Assembly: GCA_013365365.1 (NCBI GenBank)
Contig: JABVXU010000798.1
Coordinates: forward strand, 1-20,052
Length of the DNA stretch: 20,052 bases
Direction: 5' to 3'
DNA from: Cruorifilaria tuberocauda
Taxonomy: Eukaryota > Nematoda > Chromadorea > Rhabditida > Onchocercidae
The position numbers were made by a program, and so were the translations under genes. Below are positions 1 to 9,286 of this stretch, piece after piece (position 1 is the first letter of the stretch; each line of letters starts with the position of its first letter). Below the pieces are notes generated by a model. It saw nothing but the letters and a program-made list of their open reading frames with translations, made no database searches and was not told the origin of the DNA.

Positions 1-507
1 GAAGATGGATTTACTCTTTCACTTTCTTCCCCCAAAATTCCTTATAAGATCTCAGCACTGTTCGATCGTCGAAGGATTGTAACATTTGTACATTTATTGA
101 TTTTATCAATTATTATACATGAACAGAAGCAGAAGCAGATCCATCATTCTTATCGACGTTGCAAGTGGCTTCACGTGGAACGTGACTCTTATTTGCTTAC
201 ATGATTGCTTATTCAGTTTCAATCCATTTTAAATTCTTTCTATGAAAATTAAATGATGGAAATGTCTAACTCAATAATTTAATACTTCCAAATTTCAATT
301 TCTAATCATGGAAGAGCACGTAAGCACGTAAAATTGACATGTAGATGAAACGGCGATAGCGATCTTTTTACATCTGTCAAAAATGAATTAAATTCAGTGA
401 GTACCATGAAGCAGATATAATATGAGATGAAAGCAATCATATAAAATGAAATTGAGTGATAAAATTGAATGCGTTAGTGATAATTTTTAAAATTTTAACG
501 ATTAAAT
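1..507. other. 3' flank of the ACOT9 gene
   Basis: There is no convincing gene. An AATAAA on the minus strand lies at 93-98, about 410 nt past the stop, and an ATTAAA at 278-283; either could serve as a poly(A) signal. A CACGTG E-box-like hexamer at 172-177 sits within CACGTGGAACGTG. Two short plus-strand frames (from 5 and 120) have no support. Confidence 0.4.
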
Positions 508-593
508 TTAACGATTCTTCATCAGAATCCATGTAGAAAGGGAAGAACGGAGCAATCTATCATTCACTGAAATGTCACGGAGCATATTATCCT
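508..593 (-). CDS. ACOT9: ACOT9 exon 12: predicted C-terminal exon with stop codon
   Basis: A consensus TTTTCAG acceptor is followed in the required phase by a Glu codon, giving SYSE-DNMLR at the place where the family has TYGE-SMLYL. Twenty-seven residues follow to a TAA at 508-510. The rest is weakly conserved, so this is a best guess. The frame stays open upstream to about 809, which may be chance or a longer exon reached through other junctions. An alternative exit near 849 would give a different 25-residue tail. Confidence 0.5.
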
Positions 594-3500
594 CTGAAAA
601 GATAACATCACTGAAGTGTCCTGTGATGCTGCGAAATGAATCCGTCGAATCGTCGTTTTGCTTCCAAGTAAAGCATTCCTTCTTAAATGAAAGAAGCAAC
701 TTCAATTGCGATGCTAAATTTATAAGCGAAGAATAGTTAGAATGCTTCGCGAATAATTGGTGCATGTTTTCAAAGGTCATGGTTTGTCTTGAAGATGAAG
801 TCAAAATTCATACAGAAAGAAAGAATGGAATAAGCTATCATCCATTCTTCCTTAGAGTACTTTCGAAAAAAAATTGAAAATATCTGGACTGCACATACCT
901 GAGTACGAGTATGGTGTGACAGTTGGTACGGCACGATCTGATCGAAATGTTAGAAAAAATGTATTTGTTAACTGAAATTTCTAGTGAATGAATTGAACTT
1001 AGTTAAATCGGTGGTGAGCTATACGGCTAAAAAATTATCTTTGTTTATGTTTCCATACCTGTTGGTATATTTCTGCAGAATTAATTACTTTTCATGAAAA
1101 TCCTCAATGTATAAAGGTGCAAATAAATAATCATGAAGCAGTTAACAAGGTAAAAAATGAAAGTTTGCAAATGTTGCAACGTTTTTTTCATTTCAGCTAC
1201 TGTACATTTTTTAAATGAATGTATAAATTGTAGCAAAAAAAAAAAGAAATTACTTCACGATTTCTGGTGACAACATCCAAAACTTCGGCATCAATAACCA
1301 GTTCCATATAATGTTCAGTACTGTAGCACACCTATATTTACTTTGTTGGATTACTGTTTCCTATTGCTTAAAATTTTTCAAATTCCCCTGATGTGAAACA
1401 AAAAAATATATTTAAAATGATTCGATGTAATTGTGAAAAGAATTTTCGGTGAATGAAATGAACTTGGTTAAATCAGTCTTATCTGTATCAAAGGAGCAAT
1501 TTTAAATCTTCCAGTTAAAGTAATTGTTTCGCTCTTTTTCGGAGAACATGGTAAATCGACCTTACTTTATGTTTTATGTTAATATTACTGGGTATAAATC
1601 AACTTTCAATATTTCATCAAAATTTATGTGACTTATGTGTCTCTCAAGGTATGCGATTGGCAATGATTAAATAGTGGATAGGGAAATGTTCACGGAGCTA
1701 AAATTTGTCTGCAAAAAGTTTAGAGCGCATCAAATTATCATAATAACCAGTAAATGGGATCCGGACGAACATTATTTGGTCTAATTCCATGCATAAATTA
1801 AATTTACGAATGCTATATTGATAATGAATATAAATATAATGTGTTACAATTCCAAACCTTGCATTATGAAGAATGAATAGTAATATTTTTATTTATGGAA
1901 TGAGACTGAGAAAGAATCAAGCAAAAACTAAAAAAAGAAAGATCAGCTGGAAATTTGAAATGTGATAAATGATCGTTTGAGAATTTACCAACTTCTATAC
2001 TTAAGTTATTAAACCTTAGATTTTCCTGTTTTTTCTGATTTGTTGACTAGCACAATTTCTCCCTCGTGTGCTATCTTGACTTCTACCTTCTTTGGAGAAA
2101 GATGCTCTTCTTGAGTTCCCTCCCTAAGGCTAATCAATATTCATCTTTGCAGACCTCCCAGAATGTATCCAAAAGCTTTGAGAGTATTTGACCAATATTG
2201 AACAAGTTTCTCCTTGTTACTTGATTTATGAGGAACATATTCCTATCATAAAAAAATAGCATGAAAGAGAATTTACCAATTTCTATGTGAATTTAAAAGG
2301 AGATAGTAAAAAAAAATATTTACTGAAATTACCTGACTTGAAAGAAGAAGGATGGAACCAACATCTACACTTTTGCGAAACATAATATCATCAACAGCAC
2401 ATATACGGCAACGATTTCCACTAAAAATATGCACTAATTTATATCATGTAAAATATCAATCTATTTAAGTATAATTGAACAACCATAAATAGTTAACAGA
2501 ATCAATGAAAGATGTGCAAACCGATGTCTGCATAAATCGTGACGGAATTTAAAGAAGTAAAAAGTAAGAAATGAAACAAGAGAATTAATATAGTAATAGT
2601 GCCTGAATAAAGATGCATTAGACCAAGCTAATTCCACTGCTTTTCGCATTAAGAAACCACCAAATATCTTGCCATACATATTTCGTTTTACTGGAAAACA
2701 AATAATAGTATCACTAAGAGAAGCATCATGAATCCATGCACAATTAGGTGGTAAGGTTTGACTATGACTATTTTGACCCCTGAAAAAAAGAACCTGTTTA
2801 CGATCTTCTATTGAAAGAATGAATTCTTTAGTTAAAGAAGATCGCTCAATAAAATGAGTTATTACGTACAGTCTGAATATGATAATAAAGCTTAGTAGGT
2901 AAAAGAAGAACTATATGAACATTCAACCTATTGCTATAGTAAAACTTCAGCCTGAATTATATGAACATTCAACCTGTTGCTAAAGTAAAACTCCAACCTA
3001 TTTATGGTAGGATTTCATTCTTTTTGATTCTATGAGTTACATTATTATCATAAGCTAGCTTTAACTTATCAGTATACAGCGATACCCAAATCAATACATG
3101 TCTTACTTCAACTGATAAACTAATTGACTGAATTAATGTGGAAGTGTATATATAATCCACTCACCCAGATTCGATGTTTTTTTTGAAAATATCATGCAAT
3201 ATTTTGATTTCGCTTTCATTTGGTGGCGTTTTCAGTAATGAGCATTCTTCATTAAGTTTGCGTAACCTCTGACCTTCTGAAATAATCTACAGTCAATAAC
3301 AGTTATAAATAAAATTGCTAATTCAATCAGTATAGAGATAGTTTTCGTGACTAAGAGATTTGAGTCCGGAAAGTATCAAACCTTCCATTGCAAATTTCAA
3401 TGGAACAAAATAAATTCTAGGAGAGAAAGGAAGAAAGAGAGAGAGAGAGAAAGAGAAAGAGAAAAAGAAAACAATGAGAAAGTTAATCATGAATTGTAAT

Positions 3501-5538
3501 ATACATTGTACTATTATTATTCATAAGAATGATAAGATCACAAAGTGAATACCTTTTCCTTCGTTGAAAATTGCTTCCTCTTTAGCATTCGTAACTTTTA
3601 ATGGAACATTTGGTAACGATTTTTTACCTTCCACATCTCGTGCAACAATTACAAATTTTGTTTGCAAGAATTTATTTCTTACACCATTCTGCAATGATAA
3701 CAATTTATTATCATTATTAGATAATAAGACGTTGATAATAATTAACTTATCAACATTGTTAGTTAGTCAACAAATGCTTTTAACTTTTGGATCAAGTTTG
3801 AATCAGGTTTTTTGATCAATAGAAATATTTTTAATTAATTTCAGAAGATATTGCAGAACTGAGAGCTGAAACATGAAACATACGATATTTTGTGATAGTT
3901 CCATTGAAGTCTCAAGACTTGATCTGCCTACCCAACTCACGAAACCGTCCATATAAATATCTTCATCAACAATAATATCATATTTATCATCCATTCCTGG
4001 GTATAGAAATGAAGTCTTAAAACATAAGCCAAAGTTTATAAATTATTAGCCATTTTTCAGTAAGGTATGATTTGCTATCGAAATGTATAGTTTAAATGAA
4101 ATATGCAATATTACGAAATATTACAAAATAATTTACTGATATGATCGACACATGCTGTAACAAATGTTAACGGTTCATATTCTTGAGGATCTTGTTGAAG
4201 TAACTCTCCTTGATTGTGTCGATAAGCTAACCAGACTGAAAATTATCTTAAAAATTTGAAACACAAATAAATACAAATTTTGAATTTAAAAATTAAAAAA
4301 AAAACTAGAAATTTCAAATTCATGAAGAATACCAAAACCCAAAAAAATAATTATAAAAAATGAATTAAAAAACTTTTTTTAATTCTAATAAAATTGCAAT
4401 AAGCCAAATAAAGAGCAATAATCAGAATTTAAGAAAATCAAAAACAAACCAGCGAATGTGTCGAGATCTTCTAGAAGCATGCCAAAACGTACATGATTAA
4501 ACCAACTGGTGTATTTAATATGAAATTCTTTATTTGAACTTTTTAAAGGTATTAGCACTTGATCACGGCTATCGTCCATCACTCGATCTTCGAACTTCTT
4601 CACTCTACTGCACTTTATTTTTGAAATATAATTTAATTTAATGAGAATGCTTCTACCAAGAAAGTCTCTTTATCTAAACGTTATTAATTTCTTAAGGATC
4701 CTATAAAAAACCTGATAAACAGCTAAAATTTAGTAAAGATTAGAGTGAAAACTATAGAAAACACTAATGGTTTAACAAAATTTAAGAATAGTGAAAACAA
4801 ATAACTCAGGTATACTATCAGTAGTATAAATGTATTTATTCTGAATGTGAAATTTCTTTGTCTATAAAAAACTTTTCACATGATAAACAATCAATGCTTA
4901 CCTTTTCGTTGGATCATTTTTTTTAATAAGCGATATGTGCTGTTCCAGAGCTTTGCGAACTGCAAAAATATTTGTAATTTGATTTGCTATTTAAACGAAA
5001 AAACATACTAACTTAAGTGTGAAATGGTTAAAAGTAAGAAGAAAAATTATAATTTGAATCAGTTGTCAACCGGTAAAACTATCATTGACATTAGGCAATG
5101 TCTAATACCTCAGGTAATTAATTTGTTATAATTAATCTCTATACTTATATAACAAGAACTTATAAATCTCTGAGACTAAATCTACTCCCTGCATACCACG
5201 CCCTACTATTGTATCTGGACTTCATAATTAATTTAAATAATTGATAATTAATTTAAACACCAATAAATCAGAAAAGAAGTTAACTTCTTATCAACCTTTC
5301 AAATTCTATTCACTTTATGCTGATTTCAGTTTAGGATAGAAGACAAATAGTCCAGATACAAGAGTAGGGTGTGGTTATGTAAGAGTAGATTTTTAGTCTC
5401 AAAGATTTCTATAAAGTAAATTCTGGTCAATATGATGAATACAAAAAAAAAATACTTCAATTCATCAAGCTTACCATCAATAATTGTTCGTACTGGAACT
5501 GTTGCAAAGCATCGTCTAATAAATAGTGATGCCAGCAT
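508..5538 (-). CDS. ACOT9: Mitochondrial acyl-CoA thioesterase, ACOT9 family, 12-exon gene
   Basis: Double-hotdog thioesterase that hydrolyses acyl-CoA to free fatty acid and CoA, known in the family to act in mitochondria. Twelve exons (5475-5538, 4902-4959, 4450-4607, 4137-4235, 3884-3996, 3553-3688, 3165-3276, 2603-2779, 2333-2420, 1254-1331, 899-971, 508-593) join with consistent phase into about 413 residues, close to the mammalian protein of roughly 440. Residues 1-21 are Arg-rich, acid-free until the end and hydroxyl/hydrophobic, typical of a mitochondrial presequence. Hotdog 1: RFGMLLEDLD (81-90), AYRHNQ, DGFVSWVGRSS (143-153), KFVIVARD (175-182). Hotdog 2: GKIFGGFLMRKAVELAW (283-299), AVDDIMF (314-320), then two strand exons. 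Asn78 and Asn280 lie just before the two hotdog helices, where related enzymes carry the catalytic Asn/Asp (inference). Oddities: GC donor in intron 8, broken coding-like DNA in intron 9, uncertain last exon. Family assignment is firm; the exact substrate is unknown. Confidence 0.93.
594..898 (-). other. ACOT9 intron 11 (predicted, 305 nt)
   Basis: GTATGT to TTTTCAG. Much of it (594-804) remains open in the same frame as exon 12, with less AT-rich codons than typical intron sequence here. The true intron may therefore be shorter, or this part may be an extended exon in a second isoform. Confidence 0.4.
899..971 (-). CDS. ACOT9: ACOT9 exon 11: last hotdog 2 strand
   Basis: 73 nt after a TTTCAG acceptor and before GTATGT, coding LTNTFFLTFRSD then RAVPTVTPYSYS. 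It matches the family pattern TNVFHFTF...VP-V-P-TYGE. Phase 0 in and 1 out, consistent with exon 10. Confidence 0.83.
1254..1331 (-). CDS. ACOT9: ACOT9 exon 10: penultimate hotdog 2 strand
   Basis: 78 nt in phase 0, coding VCYSTEHYMELVIDAEVLDV and then VTRNRE. It matches the family VCFT-x-NYIQVRVHSEV strand and lies 1 kb downstream of exon 9. The acceptor is AAATATAG, the donor GTAATT after GAA. The exon is short and easy to miss. Confidence 0.85.
1332..2332 (-). other. ACOT9 intron 9 (about 1 kb, longest in the gene)
   Basis: It separates exon 9 from exon 10. Apart from the coding-like block at 2009-2242 it is plain AT-rich sequence with no repeats or hairpins that I can see. Confidence 0.75.
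2009..2242 (-). pseudogene. Broken coding-like block inside ACOT9 intron 9
   Basis: A single minus-strand frame of 78 codons, interrupted by one TGA at 2141-2143, runs from just after a TATGATAG acceptor-like site to a TAA at 2009. Its composition is visibly richer in G and C than the flanks. The predicted residues look protein-like (KLVQYWSNTLKAFGYILGG before the stop, KVEVKIAHEGEIVLVNKSE after it). Spliced from exon 9 it would be in frame and give a truncated tail of 33 residues, so an alternative terminal exon is possible. A decayed transposon or transferred fragment is equally possible. I do not recognise the family. Confidence 0.4.
2333..2420 (-). CDS. ACOT9: ACOT9 exon 9: AVDDIMF strand
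   Basis: 88 nt after a TTTTTAG acceptor, coding GNRCRICAVDDIMFRKSVD and VGSILLLSSQ, almost residue for residue the family pattern AVDDIMFQKPVEVGS-LLLSSQ. Phase 2 in, phase 0 out, donor GTAATT. Confidence 0.93.
2601..2602 (-). other. Non-canonical GC 5' splice site, ACOT9 intron 8
   Basis: The exon reads TTCAG on the minus strand and the intron begins GCACTATT. The only close downstream GT (in CTTGTTTC) has the wrong phase: it would throw exon 9 into a frame with an early stop. A GC-AG intron of 182 nt is therefore the simplest reading. Confidence 0.7.
2603..2779 (-). CDS. ACOT9: ACOT9 exon 8: start of hotdog 2
   Basis: 177 nt after a TTTTTTTCAG acceptor, coding residues 247-306 with WIHDASLSDTIIC, RNMYG and GKIFGGFLMRKAVELAW. 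The exon must end at ...TTCAG with the intron starting GCACTA, because that is the only nearby junction giving the phase needed for exon 9. This is a GC-AG intron. Confidence 0.92.
2909..3000. repeat. 46-bp tandem duplication in ACOT9 intron 7
   Basis: Two adjacent copies, 2909-2954 and 2955-3000, sharing TATATGAACATTCAACCT and AGTAAAACT, with about five differences. Non-coding. Confidence 0.85.
3165..3276 (-). CDS. ACOT9: ACOT9 exon 7: inter-domain linker helix
   Basis: 112 nt after a TTTCAG acceptor, coding EGQRLRKLNEECSLLKTPPN and a helix ending KILHDIFKKNIESG. It fits the SLLK-x-x-PS-E-x-x-IHEMF linker of the family. Donor GTGAGT, phase 2 out. Confidence 0.9.
3421..3470. repeat. GA-rich microsatellite in ACOT9 intron 6
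   Basis: About 50 nt of purine-only GA/GAAA repeats on the plus strand, which is a long CT tract in the sense strand of the intron. It lies about 80 nt into the intron (3277-3552 in + coordinates) from the donor end of exon 6. Confidence 0.9.
3553..3688 (-). CDS. ACOT9: ACOT9 exon 6: end of hotdog 1
   Basis: 136 nt after a TTGCAG acceptor, coding NGVRNKFLQTKFVIVARD then EGKKSLPNVPLKV and an acidic EEAIFNEGK stretch. The FVxVARD strand, the x-NPL/VPL element and the EEE-LF-x-xG linker are family features. Donor is GTATTC, phase 1 out. Confidence 0.93.
3884..3996 (-). CDS. ACOT9: ACOT9 exon 5: HVSWVG-type core strand
   Basis: 113 nt after an ACCCAG acceptor, coding residues 127-164 with DIYMDGFVSWVGRSSLE, the family's most recognisable motif (human form GHVSWVGKTSME-like). 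Ends in phase 0 before GTATGT. Confidence 0.93.
4137..4235 (-). CDS. ACOT9: ACOT9 exon 4: hotdog helix continuation
   Basis: 99 nt from a TTTTCAG acceptor to GTAAAT, phase 1 in and out, coding VWLAYRHNQGELLQQ and then LTFVTACVDHI. It corresponds to the family segment where the Leu/Ala-Tyr-x-His-Asn element is followed by the TALVD-type strand. Confidence 0.92.
4450..4607 (-). CDS. ACOT9: ACOT9 exon 3: first hotdog strand and helix
   Basis: Codes residues 41-93, including DSRDQVLIPL and the conserved WFNHVRFGMLLEDLDTFA. The acceptor is CAGTAG, so splicing at either AG keeps frame and adds or drops one residue (Ser-Arg versus Arg). The donor GTTTGT follows a phase-1 G. Confidence 0.92.
4902..4959 (-). 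CDS. ACOT9: ACOT9 exon 2: N-terminal linker before hotdog 1
   Basis: 58 nt coding VRKALEQHISLIKKNDPTK, bounded by TTTGCAG on the 5' side and GTAAGC on the 3' side, phases 1 in and 2 out. This region is poorly conserved in the family; support comes from phase, splice sites and position. Confidence 0.8.
5157..5417. repeat. Inverted repeat, MITE- or hairpin-like, in ACOT9 intron 1
   Basis: The left arm, about 5157-5221, reads in part CTACTATTGTATCTGGACT. The reverse complement of the right arm (about 5349-5417) reads CTACTCTTGTATCTGGACT, and the arms agree along most of 60-70 bp with a few substitutions and small indels. The loop of about 127 nt holds two copies of ATAATTAATTTAAA. No coding capacity is visible. 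It would fold into a long hairpin in the pre-mRNA. Confidence 0.8.
5475..5538 (-). CDS. ACOT9: ACOT9 exon 1: start codon and mitochondrial presequence
   Basis: Encodes residues 1-21 beginning MLASLFIRRCFATVP, an Arg-containing presequence without acidic residues until the last position. The ATG at 5536-5538 is the first downstream of a TTTTAG acceptor-like site 24 nt upstream. The exon ends in phase 1 at a G followed by GTAAGC, a good donor. Intron 1 (4960-5474, 515 nt) carries an inverted repeat. Confidence 0.85.
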
Positions 5539-5562
5539 AAAAGTTATTCAAAGTGAAGAAAA

Positions 5563-5564
5563 CT
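5563..5564 (-). promoter_or_regulatory. Candidate spliced-leader trans-splice acceptor of the ACOT9 gene
   Basis: On the minus strand ATTTTAG ends at 5563, with no good donor in reach upstream, and the start codon follows after a 24-nt leader. Many nematode mRNAs receive a spliced leader at such a site close to the ATG. This is inference from position and motif; a short cis-spliced 5' UTR intron would look the same. Confidence 0.45.
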
Positions 5565-6403
5565 AAAATTTTATTAAATTTAACGATAAAAAATCTAAAC
5601 GAAATGCATACAATACGATAGCTAGAAAGAACGATTCAAAAAAGGAAAATAAGGCAACAATTTGAATTAAAGGATATTCAATTTACAAATTGCATTTTTT
5701 ATGAAAAGCTTATTAGCTTTAATAAGTTTACATATGAAAAGGTAAGGGAAGAAGAATTTAGCTAAAGGAGCTAAGAATAACAAAACTGTGCGAAGATTTC
5801 TGTTTACTTTGTCTCATTTAATCGATTACTCTCTTTTAAGTTAGCTGTGATCTGATTTGACTAACTCTTCCAGTTTTTGGTGAGAATTGATATCGCTCAC
5901 TTTTGAGTTTCATAGTAATCTGAAGATTTAAGCGAACTGAGCTGATTTAAGTGATTTAAGCGAAGTGATCGATGAGCTATAACTAAAGCAAAAAGATTTT
6001 AATGTGAAAAAAAAAAACGAGATCGGATGCAATGGGTATTGGTAGATTATTAATAACATAAATTGAAGTTGAGAGAAAGAATAAAGTTAAAATTAAAATT
6101 AAAAAGATAAAAGTACATTTATTACCACGATGTGAAGACTAATGTTCAAGCAAAGTTAGCGATCAGCAAGTAAAGAATGGAAGTGTAAACTGATAAGAAA
6201 TTGATAATGCAAAACAGAAACGGAAAAACAAAATTACAAAACTTCAAACTAAATCATAAATAACTTTGAAAAATTACACTAAAAAATGCAACAAATCTAT
6301 TACTGCTTATATTGATTTATTTTTATGTTATATTAAATTAAAATTACTATTATTCAAATAGGTAAAGTAATAATAATGGGCAGTGAGAAAATAAAATTAG
6401 TTG

Positions 6404-6487
6404 TTAAAAATCGTGGAATGACTAAAATGAATTTAAAATCGTTGAATGACTAAAATGAATTTAAAATCATTGAATGACTAAAATGAG
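6404..6487. repeat. 28-bp tandem repeat, three copies
   Basis: GAATGACTAAAATGA recurs at 6416, 6444 and 6472, exactly 28 bp apart, with the flanking TTAAAATC also repeated. Intergenic, few differences between copies. Confidence 0.9.
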
Positions 6488-7570
6488 CACTTCAAAAAAT
6501 GACAAGAAAGCTGAAACAAAATTCGCGGTAAAATTGACTAAAATACCTTTGAAACTTGTAAACAACTCACTTTGTAAACAAAATCGATTACTTTTCTACT
6601 CTATACCTGTGTTATGCACTTTCGCCAAGTGACAAAAAACATACTTTTTTTCCTTTCACCGGTAAATAAATGACTGATAATTTATTTACTTTACAGTACC
6701 AATAAAGAAAGAATAATAGTATTAGAAAAATTAAACATTTATTGAATGCGTATTAGCAAAAAACTTATATCAGTTGTATTAGTCTAAATACAAATAACTT
6801 ATATAGCCTAAATAGGTATTTTTTTTCTTTTTGCCAATCAATATACTATATTTTAACATAATATAGTACATTTCAAATATCTTCTAAAGCTATTATTTAT
6901 CAATATAAATAATATGCTAATGATTATTATTGCTAATCAAAGAACCTTCACTCTTCTAGTCGATATGAACATCGTTGCTTAGTAAAATGGTAAAATAAAA
7001 AATAACGTCAAACACCAATAACATCTGTTTTCTGCACTAAACAATTTCAATAAGCTCTGCAAACTATTGATCCGAGCTGATACTGCATGACAAATTGCTC
7101 CTCAAATTATTCTAACTAAAAACATTGCAACAAATTTTGAGAACACCGATCATATGAATATGCTAATGATTATTAGCTGCTATTCTTGAAGTTTTCTTTG
7201 GTATAGAATTAGTTATCTAAGAATTTATGTTGCCAACGAAATCATTCTCAGTTTATCAGTAAAATACTGAAATAATATCAATTGGATATTTTCTTGAACT
7301 TCTTTTATAAAATACTTTGAGGAGCTTTTAAGCTGATTGAAAATATTCTCAGCTAAAGCATATATATATTGTGATCCAGTTCATTAAAGATTAGATGAAA
7401 TACTAAGGATTATGCTATTTTTCCAAACTGAAATCAAAATATGAAAAAATAAAATAAATAAAATGTTCATCGAATAATATCGTCATTTCAATTAAATAAA
7501 ATCTTCAAATCTTTTATTAAATGATTATAGAACCTGTAATCAAAGACAGTCTAAATAGAAATGACTTATA

Positions 7571-7636
7571 TAACTTATTGCAAATATAAAAACTTCTAAT
7601 AAATAACTTATTAAAAATATAAAAACTTCTGATAAA
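7571..7636. repeat. 33-bp tandem duplication
   Basis: TAACTTATT followed by AAATATAAAAACTTCT occurs at 7571 and 7604. The duplication produces a repeated hydrophobic stretch in a minus-strand open frame over this region, which I take as fortuitous. Confidence 0.8.
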
Positions 7637-9199
7637 ACTTTCTGACACTCAAAGAAAAAAAACCAAATTGAAGAAGCATTTAATAAACAGCAAAAAGGAA
7701 AATAGCAGAAAGCCTCATACCAAATAGCATAACTGAATGAATGAGTAATCATTATTAGGAAATATCTTGAGAATATTTTAGAAATATGTAAATGAAGCTC
7801 GTTATTCTTCCATCTGTTATGTTTTCTTAAAATAATCTTTGACTAATTTTTTTCTCCTGTTCCAATTTCGTATGCAAATTTTTCAATTACAAATGATACA
7901 TCTGAAAATCTATCGATTGGAAAAATATGCATGATAAGAGTGGTTTGCTATACTATTGAATTTAAAGTGAAAAACTTTTTCTAAACTAAATCCAATATTC
8001 TTTTTTTTTTCTTCTTTTTATCTCTGTTTCTTCTTCTTCTGCATTAATCAGTGTGATCTTTTGAAATTATCTGATAATCCTAGAATATTAAACTTGTTAT
8101 CAATACACAATCTATATTCCTTCAAACGCTGTTGTTAAATATTGTTCAAAATTGACTATATTGAAATTGCCCGGTAAATTGATCCTGATCCGTATTTCCT
8201 TTGACCAATCGATTGATCGCTTTGACGTTTGCTTTTATATAATACCTTTTTCATGTAATTTTTAAAAGAAATGAACAAAAATTTTATTAGCTTTGAAAAC
8301 TTTTATATTTTTTAAAAACTTTTTACGATAAAAAAAATGATTTTGACAAGGTGTTTTTTTTTCATGAAAGGATATGAGGGGAAATCAGGAAATTATGCCG
8401 GAATTATACCGGAAAAATTCGGGAAAATGGATAAATTCCGATTTATTTGAAATGAAGTTCTCAAATATTTAATTTAACTTCTTGACATTATTTAGTAAAA
8501 ACTTCTATATACTTTCCTTCGATGATCAGGAATGAAAGAGTTAGCAAATGTAAAGTTTCTACTAGTTATATTATATGTGAAATCCGCAAACTTGAAATTA
8601 AACCTAGATTATTTTATTTACTAAGACTTATTTTATGGAATATTAATCAATTTTTTGAATTATCAGTTAAATTTTTTTTTCAATCAATTTTTTTAATTCA
8701 ATCAAATTTCAATTCAATAAATGTAAATTATTACAAGAATTCACTGTGAAATTTCATAATTTATCCATGATTTTCCAGACATACGAAATTTCAAATTATC
8801 GTTGAATTTATTTTGAGTAAATAAGTAATGAGTAATACGTAATACTTTTGCATTGCGAGTAATAAGTAGTAGTAATATTTGTTTCGTTGTTACTTCGAAA
8901 TTCATCATAGCATTATGTGAAAGCAATGTAAGAGCAATCGATAGAGTGAGTGAGAGGACAACATTTAGAGCACATTCTTTAATATTGTAAGTGACATAGC
9001 AATATTGATTAGTTAAGTATAGGATTATGAGTAAACGAATAAAAGTAGAAAGTAGAAACACGAAAAATGTAAGAATTGATCTTATCAATTGATTGATATA
9101 AAAAATAAGATGAAGCATAAATTTCTAACTTGAGTACTTCAAAATTTCATTAAATGAAATAGTATATGGGCAAAAAGAAGATGCAATATATTAAAGATA

Positions 9200-9219
9200 T
9201 AATTAATTAATTAATTAAT
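9200..9219. repeat. (AATT)n simple repeat
   Basis: About five AATT units, a perfect palindromic AT tract. A similar, shorter one lies at 12944-12959. Confidence 0.85.
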
Positions 9220-9286
9220 ATGAAAAATAATTTCAAACAGAAGCTAGACTATTTTAATAATATAGAAATAATCGATAGTTTTGATC

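Larger units (their letters stand above)
5565..9286. other. Gene-free stretch upstream of the ACOT9 gene
   Basis: AT-rich, with homopolymer runs, the two small tandem repeats at 6404 and 7571, and CCGGAATTATACCGG at 8398-8412. Repeated TTTAAG/GTGA words occur near 5925-5970. The ACOT9 promoter should lie at its left end, but I see no recognisable promoter motif. I identified no exon of any known family on either strand. Confidence 0.5.

Noticed and set aside
3564..3815. Plus-strand 83-codon frame opposite ACOT9 exon 6
   Set aside because: It is the antisense shadow of a well-supported exon.
7540..7752. Minus-strand 70-codon hydrophobic frame with an internal repeat
   Set aside because: The repeat is explained by the 33-bp DNA duplication, and the composition is typical of chance frames in AT-rich sequence.
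8395..8441. CCGGAATTATACCGG and nearby ATTCGGGAAAAT words, echoed at 12640-12660 (ATACCGGGAAAATAA)
   Set aside because: Only short shared words; too little to call a repeat family or regulatory site.
8741..9118. Longest open frame in the window, 125 codons on the minus strand
   Set aside because: Mostly Leu, Ile, Phe, Thr and Tyr from AT-rich DNA with AGTAAT-type repeats; no domain, splice context or Kozak-like support. A frame this long is not surprising in 20 kb across six frames.
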